DNA of 64,000 bases from Candidatus Merdivivens pullicola. Lineage in GTDB: Bacteria > Bacteroidota > Bacteroidia > Bacteroidales > UBA932. Each line of letters opens with the position of its first letter. The first letter of the stretch is position 1. Shown here piece by piece: positions 49,848 to 58,096 of the stretch. The position numbers were made by a program, and so were the translations under genes. The stretch spans positions 18,930-82,929 of the forward strand of contig JADIMA010000040.1 of assembly GCA_017694945.1 (NCBI GenBank), given 5' to 3'. The notes beneath the pieces were generated by a model. The model was not told where the DNA came from. It was given only the letters and a program-made list of their open reading frames with translations, and did no database searches.

Positions 49848-52730
49848 TTAGTTGTCCCAGTAACTTGTACTCTTCTTGAATCTCAGCAGGTCTGCAAGCG
49901 TGGATGCATTTGCGGCAATCTTGAAACTCCATTGTTCCCATTGTCCCGACGGAATCCATGAGACCTGTATGTTGAAGCAGTGCATGTCGAAAGTGGCGGA
50001 CAACTGTGTCGTAGTCATCCTCATCGCCATCAGGTCGAAGCCTGTCGCCAACTGTACGGAAAGTTGCGGGGTTATCCTTATGTTGGCGTCTATGCTGAGG
50101 GCCTGTGTGTGCTTGTTGTCGGCAAGGAGTTGTTCGTTAACGTATTTGTAACCTCGCGTAAATACGTAGGAGTATCTGAAAGATACGCTCCACGGAGCAT
50201 TCGGATTGACATAGTACAGCCATCCTCCGGGTATGTATTCTCCTGTTACAGGATGCCTGTAAGACCTCATGTAGTCCGTGCTGGATGATGCCGAGTTTCT
50301 TCCTGCGCCTCCGCCGGCTCCGCTGCTTTGCTGTCCGTCCATTCCGTTGATCTTGCCTTCTCCGGAGATTGTATAGGACAGGGATACGCTGGCGTTTGTT
50401 AGCCTTACAGGACGGTACCATCCTTCCTGTCTCGCATTATATACGTTTACCCTCTGGCCCTTCCCGTTTACTGCGTAAGGGTCAAGCGTCATGTTGGCGT
50501 TTACTCCGAGTTTTTCAAAAATATTGGTGCTCAGCGTGACTCTGAAGTTCTGGAGTTTCATTGAGTCGGCGAGGAAGTTGTAACCTCCGGAAATATTCAG
50601 CTGGTCGATGAGTTTTATTTTTTTCGTTCCGGTACCGGTCGTGTCCCTGAGGTCGCGCACCTTGGCTTCGAAGTTATTGTTTATGTTGAATGTCAGGGAG
50701 GCGGTCTTTCCACGTGAAGGAGGGGCGTTCAGTTGTCCGCTGTAAATGTTGTAATCAAGCACCTGTTCTACGCCGTTGGCGTCTATGTATTTGTAAGTCC
50801 TCCATCCGTTGAATGCGGTACCCATTTCAGGCTGGAAATTGACGGACAGGCTTGGTGATATCATGTGCCGGATGGCCTGCAGCTTATGTTGGGTGCCGAA
50901 GTTGAAGAGACCGTAAATACGCGTATCGAGGCTTATGCTTCCGCTGTATCTGTGTGTGGCTCCGAAAGAACTGAAAACCTTGCCCTCTTTTTCTTCCACG
51001 CGTCCTGTTTCAGGATTGTATTCCCTTGTGGTTTTCCTGAAATACCAGTTCATTCCATAACTGATTGACGGATTGACATTCAGATATTTGAACAAGGTGA
51101 AAGAAGGAAGTCCGATGGAAAAGTTATGGGTCATTCCATTGTCAAGGTTGTCCCAGAATCCGGGTTTGCTTATGTCGCTTGCCTTGAAATTCATCCTGTT
51201 TTGGAACGAGGTGTTGTAACTGAAGGAAATCTGTTCATACAGTTTTTCTTTTCCTATCCTCACTTTCCTTTTGAACGGGTAGAACGTGCTTACCGAAAGC
51301 GAAAGATTGGGGAGCGTTATCGAATATGAACTGTCCCTGGAGTTCTGGTTGTGGAGGGCGCTTAATGAAAGCGTCACCTTGTTCCAGCGGCGGCTCCACG
51401 ATATGGAAGAAGATGTCTGCGTAGTGAGCGCCTCGTTGATGTTGTTCGAGTTGTATTTGTTGTTGGACGGGCTTGAAAAGTTCACGGATGCGCTGAACGA
51501 GGTTCCCGGCCTTGCCTTCGGATCCTGGGTGTGGGACCATTTTACCGAGAAGTTCCTTGTCTGGAAAAAGTCGGTGCTCCCCTTTTCTCCTGTCTGGTCG
51601 TTTGAATATGTGAGGTTGAAGTTTCCGTTGAATTTGTAATTCACCCTGTACCTTGACGTCATGTCAATCTGCCACGACCCCAATGTATATATGTCTCCTG
51701 TCAATGCTATGTCGAAATAATCGCCCATTACAAGGTAAAGTCCGAGATCTCTCATGTAGAAACCGCGCGCCCCCTCGTCTCCGAAAGTAGGTATGAGTAT
51801 TCCTGTCGCCCTGTCCTGTATGTTCGGCACGAAACCGAACGGAAGTACCAAAGGAAACAGCGGTATCTCCTCGACTACCATGTATGCCGGGCCGAATACC
51901 GTGCGCTGTTTGGGTTCGGTCATGACTTTGGCGGCCGTGAGGTTAAGGTAGAAATGCGGTTCGTCCTCTTTGTCGCATACGGTGTATCTTCCGTTGCGCA
52001 TGTTTATGGACTTGTCCGGCATCATTTTGATATTCTTGCCGTATATGTCCCCCTCGTCTTCCTGCGTTATCATGTTTTTTATACGCGACTTCCGGGTATT
52101 GAAGTTGTATATGACCTTTTCCATCGTGTAGGACTGCCCGTGATCCGTCATGGTGGGCTGTCCTATCCAGTTGCCGAGCGTGTCCTTTATTCCGGAGGCG
52201 AATACGGTTTTGGTGTCCATGTTGTATTCCATGTATTCGGCTGTCATTTTCATTTCTCCGAATTCGACGGCAACATCACCATAATAATATATCATTTTGT
52301 ATTTTCCCGTGAAATCCTCGATAATCGAGTCCCTTGCTCCGGAAAAGGCAGGCCTGTCTATCGCGCCCGGTTTGCTTGTCGTAGTGTCAGCGAGTACCCT
52401 GGCAATCGAATCCCTTTTTGCCCTTTGAATGGAGTCCATCCTTGCAATAGTGGTCGAATCCAGTCTGGAACGCACGAGCGAATCGAGTTTCTGTTCCGAG
52501 GGCCTTACCCTTTCATCGGCGGAAGGCAGGTTGTCCCTGTCGTTCCGTCTTTCCCTGCGCGGCCTTCTCCTCTCGCCGTCCCCGTCTTCCCGTACGGAGA
52601 CCGTTTCAGTCGAATCCTGCGGCGGTATCTGTGCGTGGATGCTGCTGTACGGTATGAAAGACAGCACTATCCCGGCAAGCAGCGGGAACAGGAGGAGCGG
52701 GATGTGTGTTCTTATATACCGATTTGACAT
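49848..52730 (-). CDS. lptD: LPS-assembly outer-membrane protein LptD homologue
   Basis: A 960-residue outer-membrane protein with an N-terminal membrane signal (LLLFPLLAGIVLSFIPYS), a charged Arg/Asp-rich linker (about 45-130), an OstA-like beta-jellyroll (YYYGDVAVEFGEMKMTAEYMEYNMDTKTVFASG) and a long barrel (VEEIPLFPLVLPFGFVPN onwards). It inserts lipopolysaccharide into the outer leaflet in this family. The gene is divergent from the amidase, with interlocked promoters. Confidence 0.88.
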   Translation of the reverse strand: MSNRYIRTHIPLLLFPLLAGIVLSFIPYSSIHAQIPPQDSTETVSVREDGDGERRRPRRERRNDRDNLPSADERVRPSEQKLDSLVRSRLDSTTIARMDSIQRAKRDSIARVLADTTTSKPGAIDRPAFSGARDSIIEDFTGKYKMIYYYGDVAVEFGEMKMTAEYMEYNMDTKTVFASGIKDTLGNWIGQPTMTDHGQSYTMEKVIYNFNTRKSRIKNMITQEDEGDIYGKNIKMMPDKSINMRNGRYTVCDKEDEPHFYLNLTAAKVMTEPKQRTVFGPAYMVVEEIPLFPLVLPFGFVPNIQDRATGILIPTFGDEGARGFYMRDLGLYLVMGDYFDIALTGDIYTLGSWQIDMTSRYRVNYKFNGNFNLTYSNDQTGEKGSTDFFQTRNFSVKWSHTQDPKARPGTSFSASVNFSSPSNNKYNSNNINEALTTQTSSSISWSRRWNKVTLSLSALHNQNSRDSSYSITLPNLSLSVSTFYPFKRKVRIGKEKLYEQISFSYNTSFQNRMNFKASDISKPGFWDNLDNGMTHNFSIGLPSFTLFKYLNVNPSISYGMNWYFRKTTREYNPETGRVEEKEGKVFSSFGATHRYSGSISLDTRIYGLFNFGTQHKLQAIRHMISPSLSVNFQPEMGTAFNGWRTYKYIDANGVEQVLDYNIYSGQLNAPPSRGKTASLTFNINNNFEAKVRDLRDTTGTGTKKIKLIDQLNISGGYNFLADSMKLQNFRVTLSTNIFEKLGVNANMTLDPYAVNGKGQRVNVYNARQEGWYRPVRLTNASVSLSYTISGEGKINGMDGQQSSGAGGGAGRNSASSSTDYMRSYRHPVTGEYIPGGWLYYVNPNAPWSVSFRYSYVFTRGYKYVNEQLLADNKHTQALSIDANIRITPQLSVQLATGFDLMAMRMTTTQLSATFDMHCFNIQVSWIPSGQWEQWSFKIAANASTLADLLRFKKSTSYWDN

Positions 52731-52760
52731 TAAAATTCAAAAAAAATCGAAATAATTGTC

Positions 52761-52768
52761 TAATTTTG
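52761..52768 (+). promoter_or_regulatory. Promoter -7 box for amidase-mlaD, crossed with the lptD promoter
   Basis: TAATTTTG, 36 bases before the amidase ATG. It lies on the far side of the lptD box (52776-52783), so the two promoters overlap. Confidence 0.55.
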
Positions 52769-52775
52769 CAGGATG

Positions 52776-52783
52776 CAAATGTA
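52776..52783 (-). promoter_or_regulatory. Promoter -7 box for lptD, crossed with the amidase promoter
   Basis: Minus-strand TACATTTG, 45 bases before the lptD ATG. Seven bases separate it from the opposing box at 52761-52768. Confidence 0.55.
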
Positions 52784-52804
52784 GTAATTTTTTTAATATA
52801 AATT

Positions 52805-53920
52805 ATGAGACAAGCCACTTTACGCCGTCTGTTAATCTTTTTGCTGTCCGCGTTCGCGTGTGCCATGCCATTTTTGTGCCATGCTGAGCCGGAAAGCAAG
52901 GTGAGGCTGAAGACCGTTGTGCTGGATCCGGGGCACGGAGGCCATGATCCGGGGTGTCAGAGCCGCGACGGCAAGACAAAAGAGAAGAACCTGGTCTTGT
53001 CAATATCCCGTCTTGTAGGCAACAAGATCAAGGCTGCATTCCCTGATGTCAAAGTGATTTATACGAGGACGACCGATGTCTTCATTCCTCTCAATGAAAG
53101 GGCCGAGATAGCAAACCGCAACAAGGCCGATTTGTTCATCTCGATACATATTAATGCATTCGACACAGGCTCTCCTTCCGGGACTTCCGCCCATGTGCTC
53201 GGGCCTTCATCCAACAAGAACAGGGATACCTTTTCCGAAAACATGGAATTGTGCCGCAGGGAGAACTCCGTAATCCTTCTTGAAGACGATTATACGACAA
53301 CGTACCAGGGATTCAATCCCAACGATCCCGAATCATATATCATTTTCAATCTTCTCCAGAACGCCCACCTGCAGCAGAGCCTCCAGTTCGCCGAACTTGT
53401 GCAGAACAGGATGGGGGAGGGCCCGATAAAGAAAAACAGGGGCATTTCGCGCGATCCGTTTCTTGTATTGTGCAGGACTGCCATGCCTTCGGTGCTCCTC
53501 GAACTCGGCTTCATATCCAATTCGTCAGACTTGTCCGTTCTCAGGAGCAAGAGCGGGCAGGAAAAACTTGCCGACAATGTTTTCGAGGCTTTCTGCGAGT
53601 ATAAGAAGATTTATGAAGAGAGCGGCATTTCTGAAGATGAATCTGAAAATATCCCTTCCGGGCCGTCCGTGGCATCCGATGATGGTGGGGCAAGGTACGG
53701 AGTGCAGATTTTCGCCCTGAGCAGAGTGCTCAATGACGGAGACGCCGCTTTCAAGGGTCTGAGCTGCGAACGGTACAGGAGCGGCAGGATATACAAATAT
53801 GTCGCCGGGGATTGCGGGTCTCTGGCCGAAGCCAAGGCTTTTCTGCGCCGTGTAAGGGAAAAATTCCCCGATGCCTATATTGTCAAGGTGGAGGACGGGG
53901 AGGTCTTTCCCGTGAATTGA
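52805..53920 (+). CDS. N-acetylmuramoyl-L-alanine amidase with C-terminal SPOR-like domain
   Basis: A periplasmic Amidase_3 enzyme of 371 residues that cuts the amide between muramic acid and the stem peptide. Signal peptide MRQATLRRLLIFLLSAFACAMPFLCHA, then VLDPGHGGHDPG, a zinc Glu (EKNLVLSIS), SIHINAF and LELGFISN. After residue about 290, the sequence YGVQIFALSRVLNDGDAAFKG... resembles a SPOR domain that binds denuded glycan at division sites. It is the first gene of a unit with mlaD. Confidence 0.92.
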   Translation: MRQATLRRLLIFLLSAFACAMPFLCHAEPESKVRLKTVVLDPGHGGHDPGCQSRDGKTKEKNLVLSISRLVGNKIKAAFPDVKVIYTRTTDVFIPLNERAEIANRNKADLFISIHINAFDTGSPSGTSAHVLGPSSNKNRDTFSENMELCRRENSVILLEDDYTTTYQGFNPNDPESYIIFNLLQNAHLQQSLQFAELVQNRMGEGPIKKNRGISRDPFLVLCRTAMPSVLLELGFISNSSDLSVLRSKSGQEKLADNVFEAFCEYKKIYEESGISEDESENIPSGPSVASDDGGARYGVQIFALSRVLNDGDAAFKGLSCERYRSGRIYKYVAGDCGSLAEAKAFLRRVREKFPDAYIVKVEDGEVFPVN

Positions 53921-53936
53921 TTTAAATTGGCCGAAG

Positions 53937-54848
53937 ATGAAAAAACCGACAAAAGAATTGAAGATTGGGCTTATGGTCGTCCTGACGATCGTAGTCGCCT
54001 ATTTTGCCATCAATTACCTGAGAGATAAGGATATTTTCAACAAGGAAAACGAATACCGTATCGTCTATGACGAGGTTGACGGACTCAAGACCTCGGCTTC
54101 GATATATATTAGAGGTTACAAGGCCGGTACGGTAGAAAGGGTGGAGTTCTCTCCCGAAACGGAGGATTTCTATGTCATCTGTTCAGTTGACAAGCGTTTC
54201 AGGATTCCAGAGGATTCTCGTTTTGAAATATACAGCAGCGATTTGATGGGAGGCAAGTCGATCCGCGTACTGGAGGGTATTTCCGAAAACTATGCGGTTT
54301 CCGGTTCTGTGCTCGAGGGCGGTGTCGCCGCCGATATGATGGGGGCGCTGATGGAAAAACTCCCGGGAGTGCTTGATAATGTCAATTCGACGCTCGATAC
54401 CCTTTCTGCTGCCATAAATTCTGTCCACCGTATGCTTGACGACAATGCCGGGGATGTACGTGCAATCGTGGCCTCGCTCGTTTCTGCGGCAGCCGGAATC
54501 GACGGGATGGTGGAAGAGGCCGGAGAACTTATTCCCGATCTCCGGATATTCGTTGACAATATGAAATCGCTTTCAGCCTGCCTTGAATCCGGCAAGGAGG
54601 ATATTTCCGGTATTATTTCCGACCTGTCGGAAGTTTCGTCCCAGTTGAAGGACGCGGGGCTGGGGCAGATTGCATCGTCGTTGTCGTCGATACTTTCATC
54701 ACTTGAAAACGGGGAAGGCAGCGTAGGGAAACTGTTGTACGACGACTCCCTTTACGCCCGTGTGGACTCTCTTGTCGCGGATGTGGATTCCCTTGTGAAC
54801 GCCATCAAGGAGAATCCGAAAAAATATATAAGAATCTCGGTTTTCTGA
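53937..54848 (+). CDS. mlaD: MlaD/Mce-family protein
   Basis: A 303-residue MCE protein: one N-terminal membrane helix (about 10-27), one MCE domain (GLKTSASIYIRGYKAGTVERVEF...GGKSIRVLEG, about 40-120), then helical and coiled-coil sequence. In the Mla system this periplasmic subunit carries phospholipids between membranes. No MlaE permease or MlaF ATPase is next to it, so its partners must be elsewhere. It follows the amidase by 16 bases. Function is inferred from family. Confidence 0.88.
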   Translation: MKKPTKELKIGLMVVLTIVVAYFAINYLRDKDIFNKENEYRIVYDEVDGLKTSASIYIRGYKAGTVERVEFSPETEDFYVICSVDKRFRIPEDSRFEIYSSDLMGGKSIRVLEGISENYAVSGSVLEGGVAADMMGALMEKLPGVLDNVNSTLDTLSAAINSVHRMLDDNAGDVRAIVASLVSAAAGIDGMVEEAGELIPDLRIFVDNMKSLSACLESGKEDISGIISDLSEVSSQLKDAGLGQIASSLSSILSSLENGEGSVGKLLYDDSLYARVDSLVADVDSLVNAIKENPKKYIRISVF

Positions 54849-54862
54849 TTGTTCATAAATTG

Positions 54863-54916
54863 TTAATAATCAATTCAATGTCCCGTGGGGTGTGTTTGTA
54901 ATAGATTGATTATTAA
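54863..54916. repeat. 12-bp perfect inverted repeat upstream of dnaA
   Basis: TTAATAATCAAT (54863-54874) is exactly inverted at 54905-54916 with a 30-base spacer. It lies in an AT-rich 205-base gap before dnaA. It is not followed by a T-run and may be an operator of dnaA. Confidence 0.55.
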
Positions 54917-55018
54917 TGAATTACAAAAATATTACAAAAAAATCGGCCTCCTGTGATACAAGTAAAATTTTAAAATCTTGCAATAGAGTTTTTGATTTTT
55001 ATTGTAAAAATTTTTATT

Positions 55019-55026
55019 CAATTTTG
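55019..55026 (+). promoter_or_regulatory. Likely -7 box for dnaA
   Basis: CAATTTTG is one base off TAnnTTTG and lies 27 bases before the ATG at 55054. A TTTG 24 bases upstream (54991-54994) is a bit too far for a good -33. It argues for the short dnaA start. Confidence 0.4.
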
Positions 55027-55053
55027 TCTTCCCTAAGAAATCAGAAAGAACGA

Positions 55054-56478
55054 ATGCTGGAAGACAAACACATATTGGTCTGGAACAATTGCCTCAATAT
55101 CATCAGGGATAATATCGAACCCCAGTCATACGCGGCGTGGTTTGAGAGCATCGTACCGGTGAGGCTTGAGGCGGATACCCTGACACTTCGTGTTCCCAGC
55201 GAGTTCTACCGGGAGTATCTGGAGGCGCATTATCTCGATTTGTTGAAGAAAGTGCTTCACAAGGAACTCGGCCCGAATGCCAAACTGGTTTATGAGGTAA
55301 GGCTTGTTTCCAATCAGCCGCACGTAAGGTATCCCGGGCAGAATGCTGCCGAGCCTACCAACAGGGAGACATTCTTCCAGCCTTCCGTGCAATCTTCCGT
55401 AAATCCTTTCGTGCTTCCGGGGTTGCAGAAACTTAAAATCAATCCGCAACTCAATCCGGTATATTGTTTTGAAAATCTGGTAGAGGGAGAGTGCAACCGT
55501 CTCGGGCTTACGGCCGGGCACACGATTGCCGCAAATCCGGGCAATACTCCGTTTAATCCGATTTTCTTTTATGGCGCGTCCGGGATGGGCAAGACCCATC
55601 TTGCACAGGCCATAGGCATAGCAGTCAAGGAGAAATTTCCGGAACTCACAGTGTTGTATGTGACGGCCAACCGTTTCATGACGCAGTATATGGATGCTGT
55701 GAACGTTCAGAACAAACTGACTGACTTTCTTCATTTTTATATGAAAATCGACGTGCTTATAGTCGATGATATTCATGAGTTCTCGGACAAGAAGGGTACC
55801 CAGAATGCTTTCTTTCAGATATTCAACTATCTGCACCAGAACGGCAAACAGTTGATTTTTACATCCGACAGGTCGCCTGCCGATCTTAAAAAGTTCGAGG
55901 AACGCATCCTGACGCGTTTGAAATGGGGGCTTTCGGCAGAATTGATGGCGCCGGATTATGACACCAGGCTTGAAATGCTCAGACTGAGGAGTTTCAGGGA
56001 AGGAGTGGAGATTCCTTCAGAGGTTCTTGAATACCTTGCGGCGAACATTACAACGAATTTCCGTGAACTTGAAGGGGCTTTGATATCCCTGATTGCCAAT
56101 TCGACTTTGGCGAAGAAAGATATAACGCTCGAACTGGCATCGAAGGTCGTTGAAAACATAGTCGGCAAAAATTCCAGAGAAATTACTGTTGACAGGGTCA
56201 AGGACGTGGTTTGCGGTTACTTCAACATCAAGGCCGAAGAACTGGATGCCAAGTCAAGAAAACGGGAGGTCGCCCAGGCCCGCCAGATAGCGATGTATCT
56301 GAGCCGTTCCCATACGAAAAGTTCAGTGGTTACAATCGGCGAACATATAGGCGGAAGGCACTATGCTACGGTACTTCATGCCTGCAAGACGGTTACGGAC
56401 TTGCTTGATACGGACAAGAACGTGCGCCAGTATGTTTCGGACATAGAAAAATCCCTGCTGTTCGGAAACGGGAGATAA
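55054..56478 (+). CDS. dnaA: Chromosomal replication initiator protein DnaA
   Basis: The initiator of replication, 474 residues. AAA+ motifs are GASGMGKTHLAQAIG and the Walker B VLIVDDIHEF. Domain IV shows HTKSSVVTIGEHIGGRHYATVLHAC, the DnaA signature that reads the DnaA box. I use the ATG at 55054 (MLEDKHIL): an upstream in-frame ATG at 54916 begins inside the inverted repeat and adds Lys/Asn-rich residues. A gene here does not by itself make this oriC. Confidence 0.96.
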   Translation: MLEDKHILVWNNCLNIIRDNIEPQSYAAWFESIVPVRLEADTLTLRVPSEFYREYLEAHYLDLLKKVLHKELGPNAKLVYEVRLVSNQPHVRYPGQNAAEPTNRETFFQPSVQSSVNPFVLPGLQKLKINPQLNPVYCFENLVEGECNRLGLTAGHTIAANPGNTPFNPIFFYGASGMGKTHLAQAIGIAVKEKFPELTVLYVTANRFMTQYMDAVNVQNKLTDFLHFYMKIDVLIVDDIHEFSDKKGTQNAFFQIFNYLHQNGKQLIFTSDRSPADLKKFEERILTRLKWGLSAELMAPDYDTRLEMLRLRSFREGVEIPSEVLEYLAANITTNFRELEGALISLIANSTLAKKDITLELASKVVENIVGKNSREITVDRVKDVVCGYFNIKAEELDAKSRKREVAQARQIAMYLSRSHTKSSVVTIGEHIGGRHYATVLHACKTVTDLLDTDKNVRQYVSDIEKSLLFGNGR

Positions 56479-56571
56479 AAAATCTGGATTTAACTTGGAA
56501 TCCGGCATCTTCTTTTGCCTGTCAAGGCATCTCCGCCTTTCGAAATGCGCCCAGGACATACATAACATAAA

Positions 56572-56612
56572 GGAAGGGGCTGATACGGTCTTCCGACTTT
56601 TCAGCCCCTTCC
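56572..56612. terminator. Hairpin between convergent dnaA and the DUF5723 gene
   Basis: GGAAGGGGCTGA (56572-56583) pairs perfectly with TCAGCCCCTTCC (56601-56612) around a 17-base loop. On the minus strand a T-rich run (tttatgttatg) follows, so it should end the DUF5723 transcript; the plus strand has only a short tail (ctctgtttt). Confidence 0.7.
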
Positions 56613-56633
56613 CTCTGTTTTCCAATGTCTCTT

Positions 56634-58067
56634 TCAGTCTGCGAGCCCGGCCTTGTGGGCTGCTATTTTGCCTGAACCCCAGGTTATGTTGAACCCGAAA
56701 CTGATGTTCATGTTTATCTTTCCGACCGGCAGCAGTTGCGGACTGTATTTCCCTATATAAAAATGGTCGCTGCCGATGAAGAAGTTGAAGCCTTTCGGGT
56801 GGAAGTTGAGCATCCATCCGAATGAAGAACCCAATGAGCCGTATGCATAATTGAGGCTGATGTCGAACCATTCGGACGGGGAATATTGGGCTACAAGCCT
56901 TCCTTCTGCATAAGTGTGCGGCCCGTTGAAAGTAGTCTGTGAAAGAAGCCCGAATTTTACTTTGTCGTACACGGGCAGTTTGTATTCGGCTGCAAGGAAC
57001 ATTTTTGCATTCAGCATGGTAGTCCTTGACGGGAGGTTGTCGCCTTTCTGTGGCTTAAAGAGATCTTTTGCCTGTTGCCCGATGGCGGTGAGTTCATCTT
57101 CTATCGAACTGTCTGGTCCGATGTTTTCTGACAATCCGGTAAATTCAAAACTGTTGTCCATCGTAGCCGACAGGTTGCTGTTCCAACTGATGAAGCCGAG
57201 GTCGGTGACTGACGCCGAGACTGCAAGCCCCGGAACAAGATAACTCATGTCAAACGATGCTCCGAGGTCGATTGCCGCGCCGAAACCGCTGATTCCAAGT
57301 TGGTCTGTCCTGAAGTCAATGCCGTTGATGTTGTTTGACGCGTCCGTGGTGAAATCCAGGCCTTTCATTGAAACATATCCTGAACCCGATGCTTTTGCGC
57401 TCCATACATCCTGTGAAAAGTACAAGTCAAGATTGTCTATATTGGCATAGGCATTGGCTATGCCGACAAGGAACTTCACCTTTGCTCCGACCGAAATCCG
57501 GTCTTCCCATACGTAGCGGCTGTGCCCGAGCGACAACTGGAGATAGTTGTTGCTTGAAACCCCGATGTTTCTGATATGGTATTCGGTGCCGTCCGCATCG
57601 GTCATCATGTTTTTCATGAATGAAAACAGTTCTTTCGGCAGGATTACCGATGTGTTGCTGCGCAGCCCGATTTCAATAGTGTTGAAGCCTCCGGCAATGC
57701 CGAAAAAACCGAGGCTAAGTATGTCTGTACTCAAATCCAGAGAAAGCCTGTTGGTGTTGCTTAGATTTCCCAGGAATTGATCGGCGCTTACGGAACTGTT
57801 CATGAAAGTCGTGAGCCCTCCGTCGGCTGTAGGATAGAGGAAGGTCCCGAGCCCCATGTTGGAATTAAGGCCGAGGTTGAAATTGCCCATTACGACGAAA
57901 GGCAGGTTTATATATGAAGATTCATTATAGAAGGCCGGATTCATTCTGTGCCTGTATGTAGAACCTTCCATAAAATAGGATGATTTCAGGTCTTGTGCCT
58001 GCACTGCCGGTATCACTGTTGAAAATAGCACCGTAACGGATACAATGGCTTTGATTATATTTTTCAT
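56634..58067 (-). CDS. DUF5723 family outer-membrane protein
   Basis: A 477-residue protein with a signal peptide (MKNIIKAIVSVTVLFSTVIPAVQAQ) and many beta-strand segments ending in an aromatic-rich barrel (LNYAYGSLGSSFGWMLNFHPKGFNFFIGSDHFYIG). It resembles the Bacteroidota DUF5723 family of predicted outer-membrane barrels. Function unknown. It follows a lipoprotein gene by 29 bases on the same strand, with no promoter of its own visible, so the two are probably co-transcribed. Confidence 0.82.
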   Translation of the reverse strand: MKNIIKAIVSVTVLFSTVIPAVQAQDLKSSYFMEGSTYRHRMNPAFYNESSYINLPFVVMGNFNLGLNSNMGLGTFLYPTADGGLTTFMNSSVSADQFLGNLSNTNRLSLDLSTDILSLGFFGIAGGFNTIEIGLRSNTSVILPKELFSFMKNMMTDADGTEYHIRNIGVSSNNYLQLSLGHSRYVWEDRISVGAKVKFLVGIANAYANIDNLDLYFSQDVWSAKASGSGYVSMKGLDFTTDASNNINGIDFRTDQLGISGFGAAIDLGASFDMSYLVPGLAVSASVTDLGFISWNSNLSATMDNSFEFTGLSENIGPDSSIEDELTAIGQQAKDLFKPQKGDNLPSRTTMLNAKMFLAAEYKLPVYDKVKFGLLSQTTFNGPHTYAEGRLVAQYSPSEWFDISLNYAYGSLGSSFGWMLNFHPKGFNFFIGSDHFYIGKYSPQLLPVGKINMNISFGFNITWGSGKIAAHKAGLAD

Positions 58068-58096
58068 TTCGGATCGTTCTATGTGGTTAAACTGAA

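Noticed and set aside
54849..55053. The dnaA upstream gap as oriC
   Set aside because: It is AT-rich but no TTATnCACA cluster was found; in many Bacteroidota the origin is not next to dnaA. Skew data would be needed.
54916..55053. An extended dnaA N-terminus starting at 54916
   Set aside because: It begins at the end of an inverted repeat and crosses the likely promoter; the added residues have no DnaA domain I character.
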